A stretch of DNA of 64,000 nucleotides from Nanohaloarchaea archaeon SW_7_43_1 (GTDB lineage: Archaea > Nanohalarchaeota > Nanosalinia > Nanosalinales > Nanosalinaceae): assembly GCA_003009795.1 (NCBI GenBank), contig PXPE01000001.1:632739-696738 (forward strand). The letters run 5' to 3'. The first letter of the stretch is position 1. Every line of letters begins with the position of its first letter. Made by a program: the position numbers and the translations under genes. Below, piece by piece: positions 1 through 8,156 of this stretch. The notes below the pieces were generated by a model. It made no database searches. It was not told the origin of the DNA and was given only the letters and a program-made list of their open reading frames with translations.

Positions 1-21
1 CTAATATTTTTAATACAGTTG

Positions 22-50
22 CCCGATCATTCCCAGGTTTTCGGATCGGG
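22..50. other. Hairpin at the window edge
   Basis: CCCGATC (22-28) pairs with GATCGGG (44-50) around a 15-base loop. It may end a transcript entering from outside the window or lie in the 5' region of the next gene. A TTTAAAAAC stretch at 61-69 is a plausible TATA box for the gene at 113. Confidence 0.4.
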
Positions 51-112
51 ATAGAAAACTGTTTAAAAACTGGTTTTCAATCTGTTTACAGGGGTTTTTG
101 AGGGGGTAACAT

Positions 113-757
113 TTGATAGAATACAATGATTTCGAGATTTACTGGGATGGACATGCATCAGTGAGAGTTGTAGATGAAGGTTTCACAGTCGCTGTTGATC
201 CTTTTGACAGGGTTTCACCTGATTTTGAGGCTGATCTTGTTCTTGTAACTCATGGTGATTCCGGTCATTTTGATCCTGGAAAGATAGAGGATGTATGTTC
301 GGGTGATACCTGTGTTGTAGTACCTCATTCAGTTGATTCGTCTGAAATCAAGTGCAGTGATGTGGAAACAGTTGATGAAGGGGAAATAATTGATATATTT
401 GGAATCACCCTTGAGACAGTTCCTATGTACAATGAACACCACCAGAAAGGGGAGGGCCTAGGTTACAGGTTTGAGATGAGAGGTTCCAGTTTTTTTGCTG
501 CTGGAGATACCGGTCTGATTGATAAGTTCTTTGAACTGGAGAACCGTGTTGATGTGGCTTTTCTGCCTGTTGAAGGCGAGTTTACCATGGACATTGATGA
601 AGCAATTCAATCAGCTGTAAGGATCAAGCCCGAGCTGGTGGTACCTTATCATTATGGAGAACCATTCTTCTCCGATATAGATGTTGATCTGAAGGCTTTC
701 CGGAACGAGCTAGAGGATAGGAATATTGGATGCAGAGTTATGGAGAGTGAAAGTTAA
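113..757 (+). CDS. MBL-fold metal-dependent hydrolase (UlaG-like)
   Basis: A 214-residue single-domain metallo-beta-lactamase-fold protein, probably cytoplasmic. The N-terminal strand pattern and WDGHASV resemble the UlaG/UPF0173 group. The metal motif is degenerate: where HxHxDH is expected the protein has VTHGDSGHFDP (about 45-55). AAGDTG (about 129-134) supplies the usual Asp, and VPYHYGE near the C terminus supplies the last His. The TTG start at 113 is chosen because GGGGG lies about 8 bases upstream and no ATG fits. It converges on the next gene with a 4-base stop overlap. The substrate is unknown; the fold call is firm and the activity is not. Confidence 0.75.
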   Translation: MIEYNDFEIYWDGHASVRVVDEGFTVAVDPFDRVSPDFEADLVLVTHGDSGHFDPGKIEDVCSGDTCVVVPHSVDSSEIKCSDVETVDEGEIIDIFGITLETVPMYNEHHQKGEGLGYRFEMRGSSFFAAGDTGLIDKFFELENRVDVAFLPVEGEFTMDIDEAIQSAVRIKPELVVPYHYGEPFFSDIDVDLKAFRNELEDRNIGCRVMESES

Positions 758-1212
758 ACCAGTGCTGAAAGGCTGAGAATTTGTTCTGCGACAAATTTTC
801 TTATCTTGTTGACCTTGCCGGTGGTGCTGTACTCTATTTCTCCACTCCTTAGCTTGGAGTTCAGTGACTTGATAGGGTCTTCTGATGCAGTGATGTTTGC
901 AATCTGTTTCTCCGTCGTGTTGACTTCTAGAGTTGCGTTGCTGTATTTTTTCATCTGGATTTCAGTAATGTTTGTTCCATCCATTATGACACCGACTTCT
1001 TCAGTTCCGTTCTCTACTTCAACTCGGATATTGATGATCTGGTCTCCTACAACAGATCCAAGGAATCCGGGGACATTCTGCGCGAAGTAATTGGCTTCCT
1101 CTACCAGGTGATCTGTATTGTTTTCATTTAGCTGATCCGCTGTGAAAATGTGACCTGAACCGGTTGCTATCATGAGTAGAGCTGCAGCGAGGAGAACGGT
1201 TTTCTTTCTCAT
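754..1212 (-). CDS. Small secreted or anchored protein, unknown function
   Basis: A 152-residue protein with a clear N-terminal signal sequence (RKK followed by a run of Leu/Ala/Ile to about residue 20). The mature part is acidic and carries several N-x-T/S sequons (NNT, NGT, NAT, NTT, NIT), consistent with an N-glycosylated extracellular protein. I recognise no family. The ATG at 1212 has a TATA-like TATTTAATATATG (1233-1245 read on the other strand) about 25-30 bases upstream, suggesting a nearly leaderless transcript. It follows glmS on the same strand but has its own promoter-like sequence. Confidence 0.6.
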   Translation of the reverse strand: MRKKTVLLAAALLMIATGSGHIFTADQLNENNTDHLVEEANYFAQNVPGFLGSVVGDQIINIRVEVENGTEEVGVIMDGTNITEIQMKKYSNATLEVNTTEKQIANITASEDPIKSLNSKLRSGEIEYSTTGKVNKIRKFVAEQILSLSALV

Positions 1213-1249
1213 AAATATTAATGGGAACTGCTATTATTTAATATATGGC

Positions 1250-2980
1250 TTACTTTACAGTAACGCTCTTCGCCAAGTTTCTGGGCTTATCAGGGTTATT
1301 TCCTTTCTTCAGTGCAGTCTTGTATGCAAGCATCTGGAAAGGCACAATCTGCAGGATTTCAGAGTTCTCATCATCTGGTATCTGGATAAACTGTTTGAAA
1401 CCTTCAATTTTTTCTTTCCCGGAACCGATTATGTCTGCGCCCCGGCTCTTGGCCTCTGCAATATTCGACATCATTTCTTCATCCCCCTCTCCAAGAATTC
1501 CGACTACAGGTACTCCTTCTTCTATAAGCGCGAGGGTTCCGTGTTTGAACTCGCCGCCGGGAAATGATTCTGCATGTATGTAGGACAGTTCTTTCAGCTT
1601 CAGCGCCGATTCCCTGGCAATTTCGTACCCTGTGCTTCTCCCGATGAAGTAAACGTTCTCCTTTTTCTGTAAGTATTTACTGAGTTCTGTAACTGTCTCT
1701 TCATTTTCCTTGAGAACGTTCTCAACTTTTGAAGCTGTTTCAACTAGTGATTCTCTACCGGCTTCCAGTTCTCCCTGAGCGGTGTAACTCATCATTTTCA
1801 GTACTGTAAGCTGGGCGGTGAAAGCCTTTGTGGATGCGACCCCTATTTCCGGACCTGCATTGACATAAAGGGTATGCCCCGACTGTCTGTCAAGTGTGGA
1901 TCCGACAACATTGACGATTGAAAGCACTTCTGCATCAACTTCGTCAAGGAGTGAGAGCAAGTCCGCTGTTTCCCCGCTCTGGCTGATCGCAATAATCAGG
2001 TCGTCTTCAGTTATTTCATCGGATCTGTATTCAAGTTCATGTGACTGCTCTACTTCAACTCTATGCCCTGCCTCTCGCAGATACTTGGCTCCCAGTGATG
2101 CGGCGTAGCTGGATGTTCCACATCCGGTCAGGTACACTCTTTCAGCATTTTCTATCATATCCACTGACTTCTCCATATCTTTCCGGTCCTGAAGCGCGGC
2201 TCTCTTGATAGTTGTGGACTGCTCGTAGATCTCTTTCTCCATGAAGTGGTTGTAACCCTGTTTTGAGGCTTCTCCTGCGTCCCAGTCTATCTCCCTGTAT
2301 TCGAAATCTTTCTTTTTACCTTGACTGTATATCTGGATTTCTTCGTCAATTACTGCGTAGTCGCGGTCCTCGAAGAAATAGGCGTCTTCAACTTGGTTGA
2401 GGAAAGGAGTAACATCGGATCCCAGGAAGATTTCACCATCGGTTTCTGAGACTACAAGTGGTGAACCCTGTTTCATGGCAAGCATTTCTCCTGTGTTTAA
2501 ACTGGCGAGAACAGCGTAGGAACCCTCTATCCTGTCCATAACATTTTCACACACTTCCTTAAGACCGTTAGCTTTCTCCAGTTCTCTCTCGATCAGATGG
2601 GGTATTACCTCTGTATCTGTATCGGACTTCATCTCCACGTCAAGTTCCTGCTTTATCTCCTCATGGTTGTTGATTATACCGTTATGTACAACCGCAACAT
2701 GTTTGTCTTCCCCTACATGCGGGTGGGCGTTAGTATCGTTTACCTCTCCATGTGTGGCCCAGCGGGTGTGTCCAATCCCTGTTTTTCCATCAAGCTGTTC
2801 CTCGATATCTGTATCTAAGACATCTTCAATCGTTCCTTCTCCCTTCTCTATCTTGAGCGATGGATTTCCTACCGTGGCGATCCCCGCAGAGTCATAACCT
2901 CTGTACTCAAGTTTTTCCAGGGCTTTTCTGACTATTCCTGAAGCGTCCTCACTTCCCTTATAACCGATTATTCCGCACAT
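1250..2980 (-). CDS. glmS: Glutamine-fructose-6-phosphate aminotransferase (isomerizing)
   Basis: GlmS makes glucosamine-6-phosphate from fructose-6-phosphate and glutamine, the first step to UDP-GlcNAc for glycans. The class II glutaminase domain occupies about residues 1-220. It begins MCGIIGY, so the start is placed at the ATG at 2980; removal of Met exposes the catalytic Cys. An upstream in-frame TTG (2992) would bury that Cys and is rejected. Two SIS domains follow, with CGTSSYAAS and SQSGET in the first. The protein ends KSVTVK, the usual GlmS tail. At 576 residues it is slightly shorter than bacterial GlmS. A TATA-like TTATAAATA lies near 3010-3018, about 30 bases upstream. Confidence 0.95.
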   Translation of the reverse strand: MCGIIGYKGSEDASGIVRKALEKLEYRGYDSAGIATVGNPSLKIEKGEGTIEDVLDTDIEEQLDGKTGIGHTRWATHGEVNDTNAHPHVGEDKHVAVVHNGIINNHEEIKQELDVEMKSDTDTEVIPHLIERELEKANGLKEVCENVMDRIEGSYAVLASLNTGEMLAMKQGSPLVVSETDGEIFLGSDVTPFLNQVEDAYFFEDRDYAVIDEEIQIYSQGKKKDFEYREIDWDAGEASKQGYNHFMEKEIYEQSTTIKRAALQDRKDMEKSVDMIENAERVYLTGCGTSSYAASLGAKYLREAGHRVEVEQSHELEYRSDEITEDDLIIAISQSGETADLLSLLDEVDAEVLSIVNVVGSTLDRQSGHTLYVNAGPEIGVASTKAFTAQLTVLKMMSYTAQGELEAGRESLVETASKVENVLKENEETVTELSKYLQKKENVYFIGRSTGYEIARESALKLKELSYIHAESFPGGEFKHGTLALIEEGVPVVGILGEGDEEMMSNIAEAKSRGADIIGSGKEKIEGFKQFIQIPDDENSEILQIVPFQMLAYKTALKKGNNPDKPRNLAKSVTVK

Positions 2981-3138
2981 AACTACATCCAATAAAACAC
3001 AGTTCTTATCTTATAAATAAGCCAGTTCAAGCTTTCTCTGACAGGTTTCCGGCATACTTATATATTAGATGATGGTTTTCACGGTATTTCCCGGAGATGC
3101 AGTAACAAATTTATAACACCGGTAATAATTCTGTCTTA

Positions 3139-4044
3139 ATGGTAAGGATTCTCAGGGACAACAGCGAGATAGTAGAGTCAGAGGAAATCCGGGAGGAAGA
3201 GCTGAAAGCACTGAGCGATCCTATCCGTGTAAAAATAATGAGAAAACTGGGGGAGAACCCTTCCTACCCTGCGAAAATCTCCAAAGAGCTTGAAATACCG
3301 AAGCAGAAAGCATACTACCATTTCAGAATTCTGGAGGAAGCCGGTTTGATCAGCGAAGAGAGACAGGAGGAAAAATCAGGAGGCATTGCAACATTCTACA
3401 CTCCTTCAGAAGATGCCTTTCATATTGATCTGGGTGCTGAGGGTTCGAATACAAACTTTGAGCCTTTCGAAGATGCTGGAAGCTTTCTTCAGCCTCTCGT
3501 AGAAGACGGGAAACTGGATGGAAAGATTGTAGTTGGTTCTCCTGATGAACATGGGCCGGACCAGGTAAGAGCCCGGGACGGACATCTGGCGGGAGAAGTG
3601 GGGTTGAAACTGGGTAAGTATGCAAGCACAACTGAATCAAGTATCCGGCTTGACACGGAGATATTCCTGTCAGAGGCTTTTGAACAGAACCTCCTGATGA
3701 TAGGAGGGGTGCTGACAAATACTGTAACCAGACGTTTCAATGATGAGTTCCCTGTCAGCTTTGAGGGAGAAAGCTTTCCTTACAGAGGTTTTGATACACC
3801 TGAGAACAGTTATACTGATGCAAAAGCCGGATTTATAGCCCGAGCGGAGAATCCTGAATCTGAGAATAAGTATGTTTACCTGATTGCGGGCGTTCAAAGT
3901 GATGGCACTCGAGCAGCTGTTCAGGCTTTCAAGGATGTGGATCATTTATTTGAAGCAGGACAGACATACACTGTAATCAGGGGGCAAGACATGGATGGAG
4001 ACGGGGAGATTGATGACTATGAGGTTTTAGAAGAAGATGAGTGA
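3139..4044 (+). CDS. HTH regulator fused to an S-layer-like domain
   Basis: A 301-residue protein. Residues about 20-85 form an ArsR-type winged helix (LSDPIRVKIMRKL, then KAYYHFRILEEAGLI). The remaining two thirds (VVGSPDEHGPDQVRARDGH, GGVLTNTVTRRFN, then a DMDGDGEIDDYE tail) resemble the C-terminal domain of archaeal S-layer proteins, although no signal peptide or membrane segment is present. Such HTH plus S-layer-like proteins probably bind a ligand or surface-protein mimic in the cytoplasm. That role is inference. The ATG at 3139 has TTTATAA about 27 bases upstream. The end overlaps the next start by 8 bases, so the two genes are probably co-translated. Confidence 0.7.
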   Translation: MVRILRDNSEIVESEEIREEELKALSDPIRVKIMRKLGENPSYPAKISKELEIPKQKAYYHFRILEEAGLISEERQEEKSGGIATFYTPSEDAFHIDLGAEGSNTNFEPFEDAGSFLQPLVEDGKLDGKIVVGSPDEHGPDQVRARDGHLAGEVGLKLGKYASTTESSIRLDTEIFLSEAFEQNLLMIGGVLTNTVTRRFNDEFPVSFEGESFPYRGFDTPENSYTDAKAGFIARAENPESENKYVYLIAGVQSDGTRAAVQAFKDVDHLFEAGQTYTVIRGQDMDGDGEIDDYEVLEEDE

Positions 4045-5254
4045 CTGGGAGGTCTTCCAGAGAGACGTTCTCGATGTACTGAGGCAGTACGAAGGATACT
4101 TTGACTTCTTCGAGAGAGTCGGAAGTCTCAGCGATGATTCTAGGCCTGACTGTTTTGGAAGAATTTGTCGGGAGGAAAAAAAGGAAATCTGGGTTATCGA
4201 TGCCAAAAACAAAGGAGAAGTAGATAAAGAAGATCTCCAGAGAATGCAGAACTATATCGAAATGCTTCAGGCCAATCCTATAGACGCCGGGCTCGAAATA
4301 TCGGAAATATCAGAATACAGCTTCAGAGGTATCTTCGTGACCTCATCGGATTCCCGAGTGAAAGAGTTTGAATCAGTTGCATTCAACTCGCTGCACCAGT
4401 TCCTGCAGAAAGAACTTGTCTATACTGATACTGATCGAGTAGTTAGAGATGTCTCCAAAATGATGGAGAGGCAGGAGCTGACACAGAGCCAGGCCCGATT
4501 ACTTTTCCGATCGCTGAAACCGTATGAGGATAGATTCCAGCAGGGGATCAAGCTGTTGAAAGATATAGAATCGGATTATATCGGTCTTGAAGTTAAGGAA
4601 CCACCTATCAGCAGTTTCGACTACAGTGTTCCGGTTGATGCAGTTGTAACCCATGAAAAGCGGGAGGTGGCTTTCCTTTTCGACATACCTTACTCTTGGG
4701 ACGTAGTAAAGTCGGTGGATGACAAAGCGGAGGAGATAAAGGAGGTGCTTGAGAATATTGATAAGGAAGTCTACTATGCTGCGATCAACACTTTCGGGGA
4801 ACATGAATCAGAGTATTTTGTGAAACCTGAAGAGATCGAAAGGGAAATTAGAGAAACCGCTGGGGTCCTGTCACCTTCTGAAGTTGTAGATATTTTCCAG
4901 CCGAAGATAAGAACTGAGAAAGAGTTTGAGGATGGCGAGATAAGGTTAAAAGGTGAAGAAACAGATTTCAGGATGGCTGTATCGTCTCGAAACGATATCA
5001 GACACAGGGTAGAGGCAGTCCTTCCGGAGAAGGCAGCAAATGAGATAAAGAACAGTTTCATGAACTCACATACAGATCTGGGTAAAGTTGTTGACAACAG
5101 GTTTGTTCTGGAGTTTGAAGTCACAGAGGATTTCGGTATCCGTACGGATCAGGAGAAAAGCTTCAAAGACTTTAAAGACTCGGTTAAAAGCATATTTGGA
5201 TCTTCAGTTAACCCTGTGCTCGGCAAAAAAGTATCGGCAAGGAACTCCCTGTAA
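4037..5254 (+). CDS. PD-(D/E)XK nuclease-like protein
   Basis: A 405-residue protein. The N-terminal 130 residues look like a restriction-endonuclease fold: SRPDCFG (about 34-40) then EIWVIDAKNK (about 50-59) give the spaced P-D...D-x-K active-site pattern. The middle and C-terminal parts are charged, mostly helical, and match nothing I know. It starts inside the end of the HTH/S-layer-like gene (8-base overlap), so the regulator and nuclease-like protein are probably one operon. Possible roles are defence or DNA repair; neither is shown by the sequence. The family call is moderate and the function is unknown. Confidence 0.6.
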   Translation: MSDWEVFQRDVLDVLRQYEGYFDFFERVGSLSDDSRPDCFGRICREEKKEIWVIDAKNKGEVDKEDLQRMQNYIEMLQANPIDAGLEISEISEYSFRGIFVTSSDSRVKEFESVAFNSLHQFLQKELVYTDTDRVVRDVSKMMERQELTQSQARLLFRSLKPYEDRFQQGIKLLKDIESDYIGLEVKEPPISSFDYSVPVDAVVTHEKREVAFLFDIPYSWDVVKSVDDKAEEIKEVLENIDKEVYYAAINTFGEHESEYFVKPEEIEREIRETAGVLSPSEVVDIFQPKIRTEKEFEDGEIRLKGEETDFRMAVSSRNDIRHRVEAVLPEKAANEIKNSFMNSHTDLGKVVDNRFVLEFEVTEDFGIRTDQEKSFKDFKDSVKSIFGSSVNPVLGKKVSARNSL

Positions 5255-5353
5255 CCACTTTTTTGTAGTTGATATTGACCCGGGCCTTCAGCCTGTTCAC
5301 AAGGATTTCACATTCCAAACTTATAATTTTCTAGTTCAACCTAAATTAATTTT

Positions 5354-5785
5354 ATGCGAACAGAGAAATACCGCCAGAAACAAAAACTGATTGAAGTAAC
5401 TTATAGGCTAGATAGGGATCTAGATGCTCTGATAGTTGAAGGTTTCTGCGACAAACAAGTAATGCGGAAACTGGGGTTCGAAGGTAAAATATTTCTCTCC
5501 GCCGAGAGAAAAACGGAACTGCTCGCTGAGGATGTTGAGAGGGGAGCGGAAAAAGTCGCAGTTCTAACTGATTTTGACTCCCACGGAAAAGAACAGAACC
5601 GTAAAATTAGGCAGCAACTTAAGGACAAAGTTGACGTATTAAACTCTGCACGTGAAGAGTTTGGCACCCAATTGACATCAACCGGGAGAAGAACTGTAGA
5701 AGATATTGAACCACTTCTCCACTCCAAAGAAGAAAAATTTGTAGACGCAGCACTGGACCAGCTGTACATCGGAACAGGGAGCTAG
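5354..5785 (+). CDS. Small stand-alone Toprim-domain protein
   Basis: A 143-residue protein consisting essentially of one Toprim domain. LIVEGFCDK (about 27-35) supplies the catalytic Glu and LTDFDSHGK (about 72-80) the DxD metal site. Similar small archaeal Toprim proteins are relatives of RNase M5 and DnaG, and probably act on nucleic acid phosphodiester bonds. The exact substrate is unknown. The ATG at 5354 has CTTATAATTTT about 30 bases upstream, giving a leaderless-type promoter, so it is likely expressed apart from the nuclease-like gene 100 bases upstream. Confidence 0.75.
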   Translation: MRTEKYRQKQKLIEVTYRLDRDLDALIVEGFCDKQVMRKLGFEGKIFLSAERKTELLAEDVERGAEKVAVLTDFDSHGKEQNRKIRQQLKDKVDVLNSAREEFGTQLTSTGRRTVEDIEPLLHSKEEKFVDAALDQLYIGTGS

Positions 5786-5845
5786 TTGTACTAAATCAGG
5801 TTATCAAACGGTATTCATGGCTTTCCTAAAATCCAAGTGAATTCA

Positions 5846-6808
5846 TCAGAAATCGGTAAGACTTGACTGATTATTCTTTAGCGCCCTTGCGTTAATGTCT
5901 TTTTCCCGGGAGAGATATGAGGCAAATGCTTCGTCGAAACCGTGGTGGGTGTATACTTTTTCCGGATCAACTTTCTCTACAACTTCTACTAATTCATCGA
6001 AGTCACAGTGATCGGAGAAAGGGAATCCTTTGTCGTATTCTCCTCTGTATTTGAAGGAATCATTCACCGCCCATCCTGAGAAACCTGCTTTTACCCCGCC
6101 GTGTTTTTCGACCAGGTTTTCGATATAATTTGCCTGTGAGCAACGGGTTGGGGCCACCATTATGCCGTTATCTTCTAGAACCGATTTGTTCTCACTGTAT
6201 TTCATGGCACGGAAATCCAGGTCAGAGTTTTTCTCTATGACATCGTTCATCTTCTTCACAGCGCCGTGGGCGATGATCGGTTTATCAGTTACCTGTTGGA
6301 CAAGATGCTGGATCTTCTGCGCTTTTCCAAGGGAGTAAACGAATAGTAATAGAGGTCTTTCAGTGTCCTTTACCCAGTCTTTAATCTCTTTCTCGATCTC
6401 TTTTTGATCCGGGAAACGGTAGCTTGGAATACCATATGTTGATTCTATTATGAGCTCCTCCGCTTTTACAGGGTCAAATCCGTCAATATAGGCCCGGTCC
6501 CTAGTTGCCACATCACCTGTGTAAAGAACTTCATCATTGATTAATGCAGCTGAAGAACCTATTATATGGCCGGAAGACATCAGTTCAACGTTTTCAGACT
6601 CAACAGTATCGATGGATACGTCAAACCTTGTCTCTGTAATTTCTCTGGTAACCTGGGAACATATGACAGTGCCTGAATCCTTTTTCAATGCATGATCTGC
6701 GTGTGCGTGTGAAACTATACTGTAGTCCTGATCGCCTTTGTAACTGTCTAAAGCGAAACTTGTATCGCCTTCCACTCTGATACCGTTCCTGTGTTTTATC
6801 TCTGTCAT
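5846..6808 (-). CDS. MBL-fold exonuclease-like protein
   Basis: A 320-residue metallo-beta-lactamase protein with SHAHADH (about 33-39), SSGHIIGS (about 77-84), TGDVATRD (about 95-102) and a late DHCDFDEL. The order matches the beta-CASP-like family that includes RNA 3'-end processing factors and DNA-ligase-associated exonucleases. Length fits the short exonuclease-like branch. It probably cuts RNA or DNA in a two-metal reaction; which one cannot be told from the sequence. It converges with the Toprim gene, whose end lies about 60 bases away, and no operon partner is seen. Confidence 0.8.
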   Translation of the reverse strand: MTEIKHRNGIRVEGDTSFALDSYKGDQDYSIVSHAHADHALKKDSGTVICSQVTREITETRFDVSIDTVESENVELMSSGHIIGSSAALINDEVLYTGDVATRDRAYIDGFDPVKAEELIIESTYGIPSYRFPDQKEIEKEIKDWVKDTERPLLLFVYSLGKAQKIQHLVQQVTDKPIIAHGAVKKMNDVIEKNSDLDFRAMKYSENKSVLEDNGIMVAPTRCSQANYIENLVEKHGGVKAGFSGWAVNDSFKYRGEYDKGFPFSDHCDFDELVEVVEKVDPEKVYTHHGFDEAFASYLSREKDINARALKNNQSSLTDF

Positions 6809-6859
6809 TGTGTTAGTTTTAATACCAACTTCTACTAATTTGTTTTAAAGTTTGAAACA

Positions 6860-7150
6860 ATGATTGATACAAACATAGATTTAGCTGAGAATGATAAGCT
6901 TATAGAGATCTCCAAACCGTTGTTCTACGGTTTTACTGTCCTAGCTGCGTTTACTTTGAGTATTTCACCAGCCTATGCCGGAACCCTTCTTGGGGTAGCA
7001 GTTATGGCCTCAATTTGTTTTGTTTCGGTAGGTCTCTCGAATACGGTAGACGAGGACTGGCAGCGAGTACTTCGGATTATTGCCGTGGTAAGTCTGCTTG
7101 GAGCGCTTCTTGCAGGAGCCTACATCTCAGCTACTCTTTCGATGGTCTAG
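6860..7150 (+). CDS. Small three-helix membrane protein
   Basis: A 96-residue protein with a short acidic N terminus and three predicted membrane segments (about 20-38, 41-60 and 72-94), the last two separated by TVDEDWQRVLR. I recognise no family. It is divergent from the MBL exonuclease-like gene, with only 51 bases between the two starts. That gap is AT-rich and must hold both promoters (TTTTAAAG at 6843-6850 faces this gene). Confidence 0.6.
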   Translation: MIDTNIDLAENDKLIEISKPLFYGFTVLAAFTLSISPAYAGTLLGVAVMASICFVSVGLSNTVDEDWQRVLRIIAVVSLLGALLAGAYISATLSMV

Positions 7151-7226
7151 TTATCAAACCTTCTTTTTCTCTTCTTTCTTCCGGTCAAAATCTCATTTAA
7201 AGCTGAGGTTTGAAGGAGTTACTGTA

Positions 7227-7408
7227 GGGGTCGTAGCTCAATTGGCAGAGCGTCCGCCTCCAGAAACTGTTTTTGGAGGAATGAGACCGGTTACCGGTCA
7301 GTGATTAAATCTCTAGCATGCGATGCAAAGACATGGCCTACGATAATCGAGCTTTCAAAAGTTCACGGAGCTAGCGGAAGGTTGCAAGTTCAAGTCCTGC
7401 CGGCCCCA
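7227..7408 (+). tRNA. tRNA-Trp(CCA) with a 109-base intron
   Basis: Acceptor GGGGTCG (7227-7233) pairs with CGGCCCC (7401-7407), and A7408 is the discriminator. The D stem is GCTC/GAGC, the anticodon stem TCCGC (7253-7257)/GCGGA (7374-7378), and the T loop TTCAAGT (7389-7395). Anticodon CCA is 7260-7262. The T stem has one A-C mismatch. The intron (7264-7372) lies at 37/38: CTCC (7258-7261) pairs with GGAG (7367-7370) as a 4-bp central helix, flanked by 3-base bulges AGA and CTA, a bulge-helix-bulge site for the splicing endonuclease. See the separate entry for the guide inside the intron. Confidence 0.93.
7264..7372 (+). ncRNA. tRNA-Trp intron with C/D-guide-like element
   Basis: In several halophilic Euryarchaeota the tRNA-Trp intron is itself a box C/D guide that directs 2'-O-methylation of C34. 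Here TGGAGG (7274-7279) is complementary to CCTCCA (7257-7262) of the exon. The base facing C34 (G7276) is exactly five bases upstream of ATGA (7281-7284), which would serve as a relaxed D' box. GACCGG/CCGGTC (7285-7290/7294-7299) then forms a hairpin, followed by GTGATTA (7301-7307), a near match to a C' box. I do not see a convincing C box or terminal D box, so the second guide is unassigned. Confidence 0.5.
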
Positions 7409-7446
7409 TCATCTCACAAATTAAACACGCATATCCAGTAAAGTAG

Positions 7447-7557
7447 ATGTTCAGAAAGGAACAAGCACCAGTTGGTGAAGCACTGGAAAAATTTGAAGAG
7501 AAAGGCTACGATCTCAAAGATGTAAAGGAATTGGCGGATCTGATCGGAAAGCTATAG
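7447..7557 (+). CDS. Small ORF, 36 residues
   Basis: ATG to TAG encodes a 36-residue acidic, probably helical peptide (starts MFRKEQAPVGEALEKF, ends ELADLIGKL). The reading frame uses codons like those of neighbouring genes, and the peptide has a plausible amphipathic pattern. No family is recognised. It lies between tRNA-Trp and a structured-RNA candidate; it could be real or chance. Confidence 0.35.
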   Translation: MFRKEQAPVGEALEKFEEKGYDLKDVKELADLIGKL

Positions 7558-7590
7558 CCCTTCAGATAATCTATAGGCTTATTAGCGTCA

Positions 7591-7700
7591 CGGGACTAGT
7601 ACAGGGATGTGGGAGTCCTGAATGGTGAGCCCTTTTTAAAGGGTGGCGCCTCAGGCATGGGCCCTCAAATACTAGAGGGCTTCCCACTATAATCATACCA
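7591..7700 (+). ncRNA. Candidate structured RNA, three-helix junction
   Basis: GTGGGA (7609-7614) pairs with TCCCAC (7682-7687) as a closing stem. Inside are a second stem CCTGA (7617-7621)/TCAGG (7651-7655), topped by CCC/GGG (7630-7632/7641-7643) over TTTTTAAA, and a third hairpin GCCCTC (7661-7666)/GAGGGC (7675-7680) with loop AAATACTA. No good ORF covers it. I could not match it to tRNA, 5S, SRP or RNase P RNA, nor find a clear kink-turn and ACA box for an H/ACA guide. Strand is inferred from the neighbours. Confidence 0.45.
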
Positions 7701-7760
7701 CCGCTATCGATAATTAATCTTTTCAGCAAAGAGATAAAGATTGCATTATAACTACTCAAT

Positions 7761-8156
7761 ATGAAGGAGAAAAACTGGTATCCAGCGGTAGAAGACATAG
7801 AAAAAGTCCATGATGATGTCCTGGAACAAAACCCGGAGAAATATCCTGGAACACGAGTGAGTCCGCTGACAAGAATCCCAGAAGTGATTACAGAAGCTAG
7901 AAACACGCCAGGACACTACAAAAGTGCAGCAGTCCTGCTTAAACGAATAGCCTCAGAACATGTCTTCGAGGACGGAAACACAACAACAGCAATCCTAATA
8001 GCTAAAAAATTCTTGGAAAGAAACAACAAAGAATTTAAGCCTAACGATCATAAATTAACAGGTAAGGTAGCGAATAACCACGGACTATACTCTGTGGAGG
8101 AAATCGCCCACTACTTCAAAACAGGTGAAATAGATGAAACAAAATACAGCTCATAA
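7761..8156 (+). CDS. Fic/Doc-family toxin-like protein
   Basis: A 131-residue Fic-fold protein of Doc size. The core motif is HVFEDGNTTTA (about 74-84), against H-x-F-x-D-G-N-K-R-T in Doc. His, Phe, Asp-Gly and Asn are kept, but the Lys-Arg that bind phosphate are Thr-Thr. Doc phosphorylates elongation factor EF-Tu and other Fic proteins AMPylate targets; with this motif the activity may be altered or lost. A 32-residue ORF overlaps its 3' end and could be an antitoxin or its remnant. No Phd-type gene lies upstream. The ATG at 7761 follows a short AT-rich stretch. Confidence 0.75.
   Translation: MKEKNWYPAVEDIEKVHDDVLEQNPEKYPGTRVSPLTRIPEVITEARNTPGHYKSAAVLLKRIASEHVFEDGNTTTAILIAKKFLERNNKEFKPNDHKLTGKVANNHGLYSVEEIAHYFKTGEIDETKYSS

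Noticed and set aside
2990-3138. glmS ribozyme or riboswitch before glmS
   Set aside because: The gap holds two ordinary TATA boxes and no extended pairing; glmS ribozymes are bacterial.
7609-7687. H/ACA guide RNA
   Set aside because: No kink-turn with G-A pairs (one strand lacks A) and no ACA directly after the closing stem.
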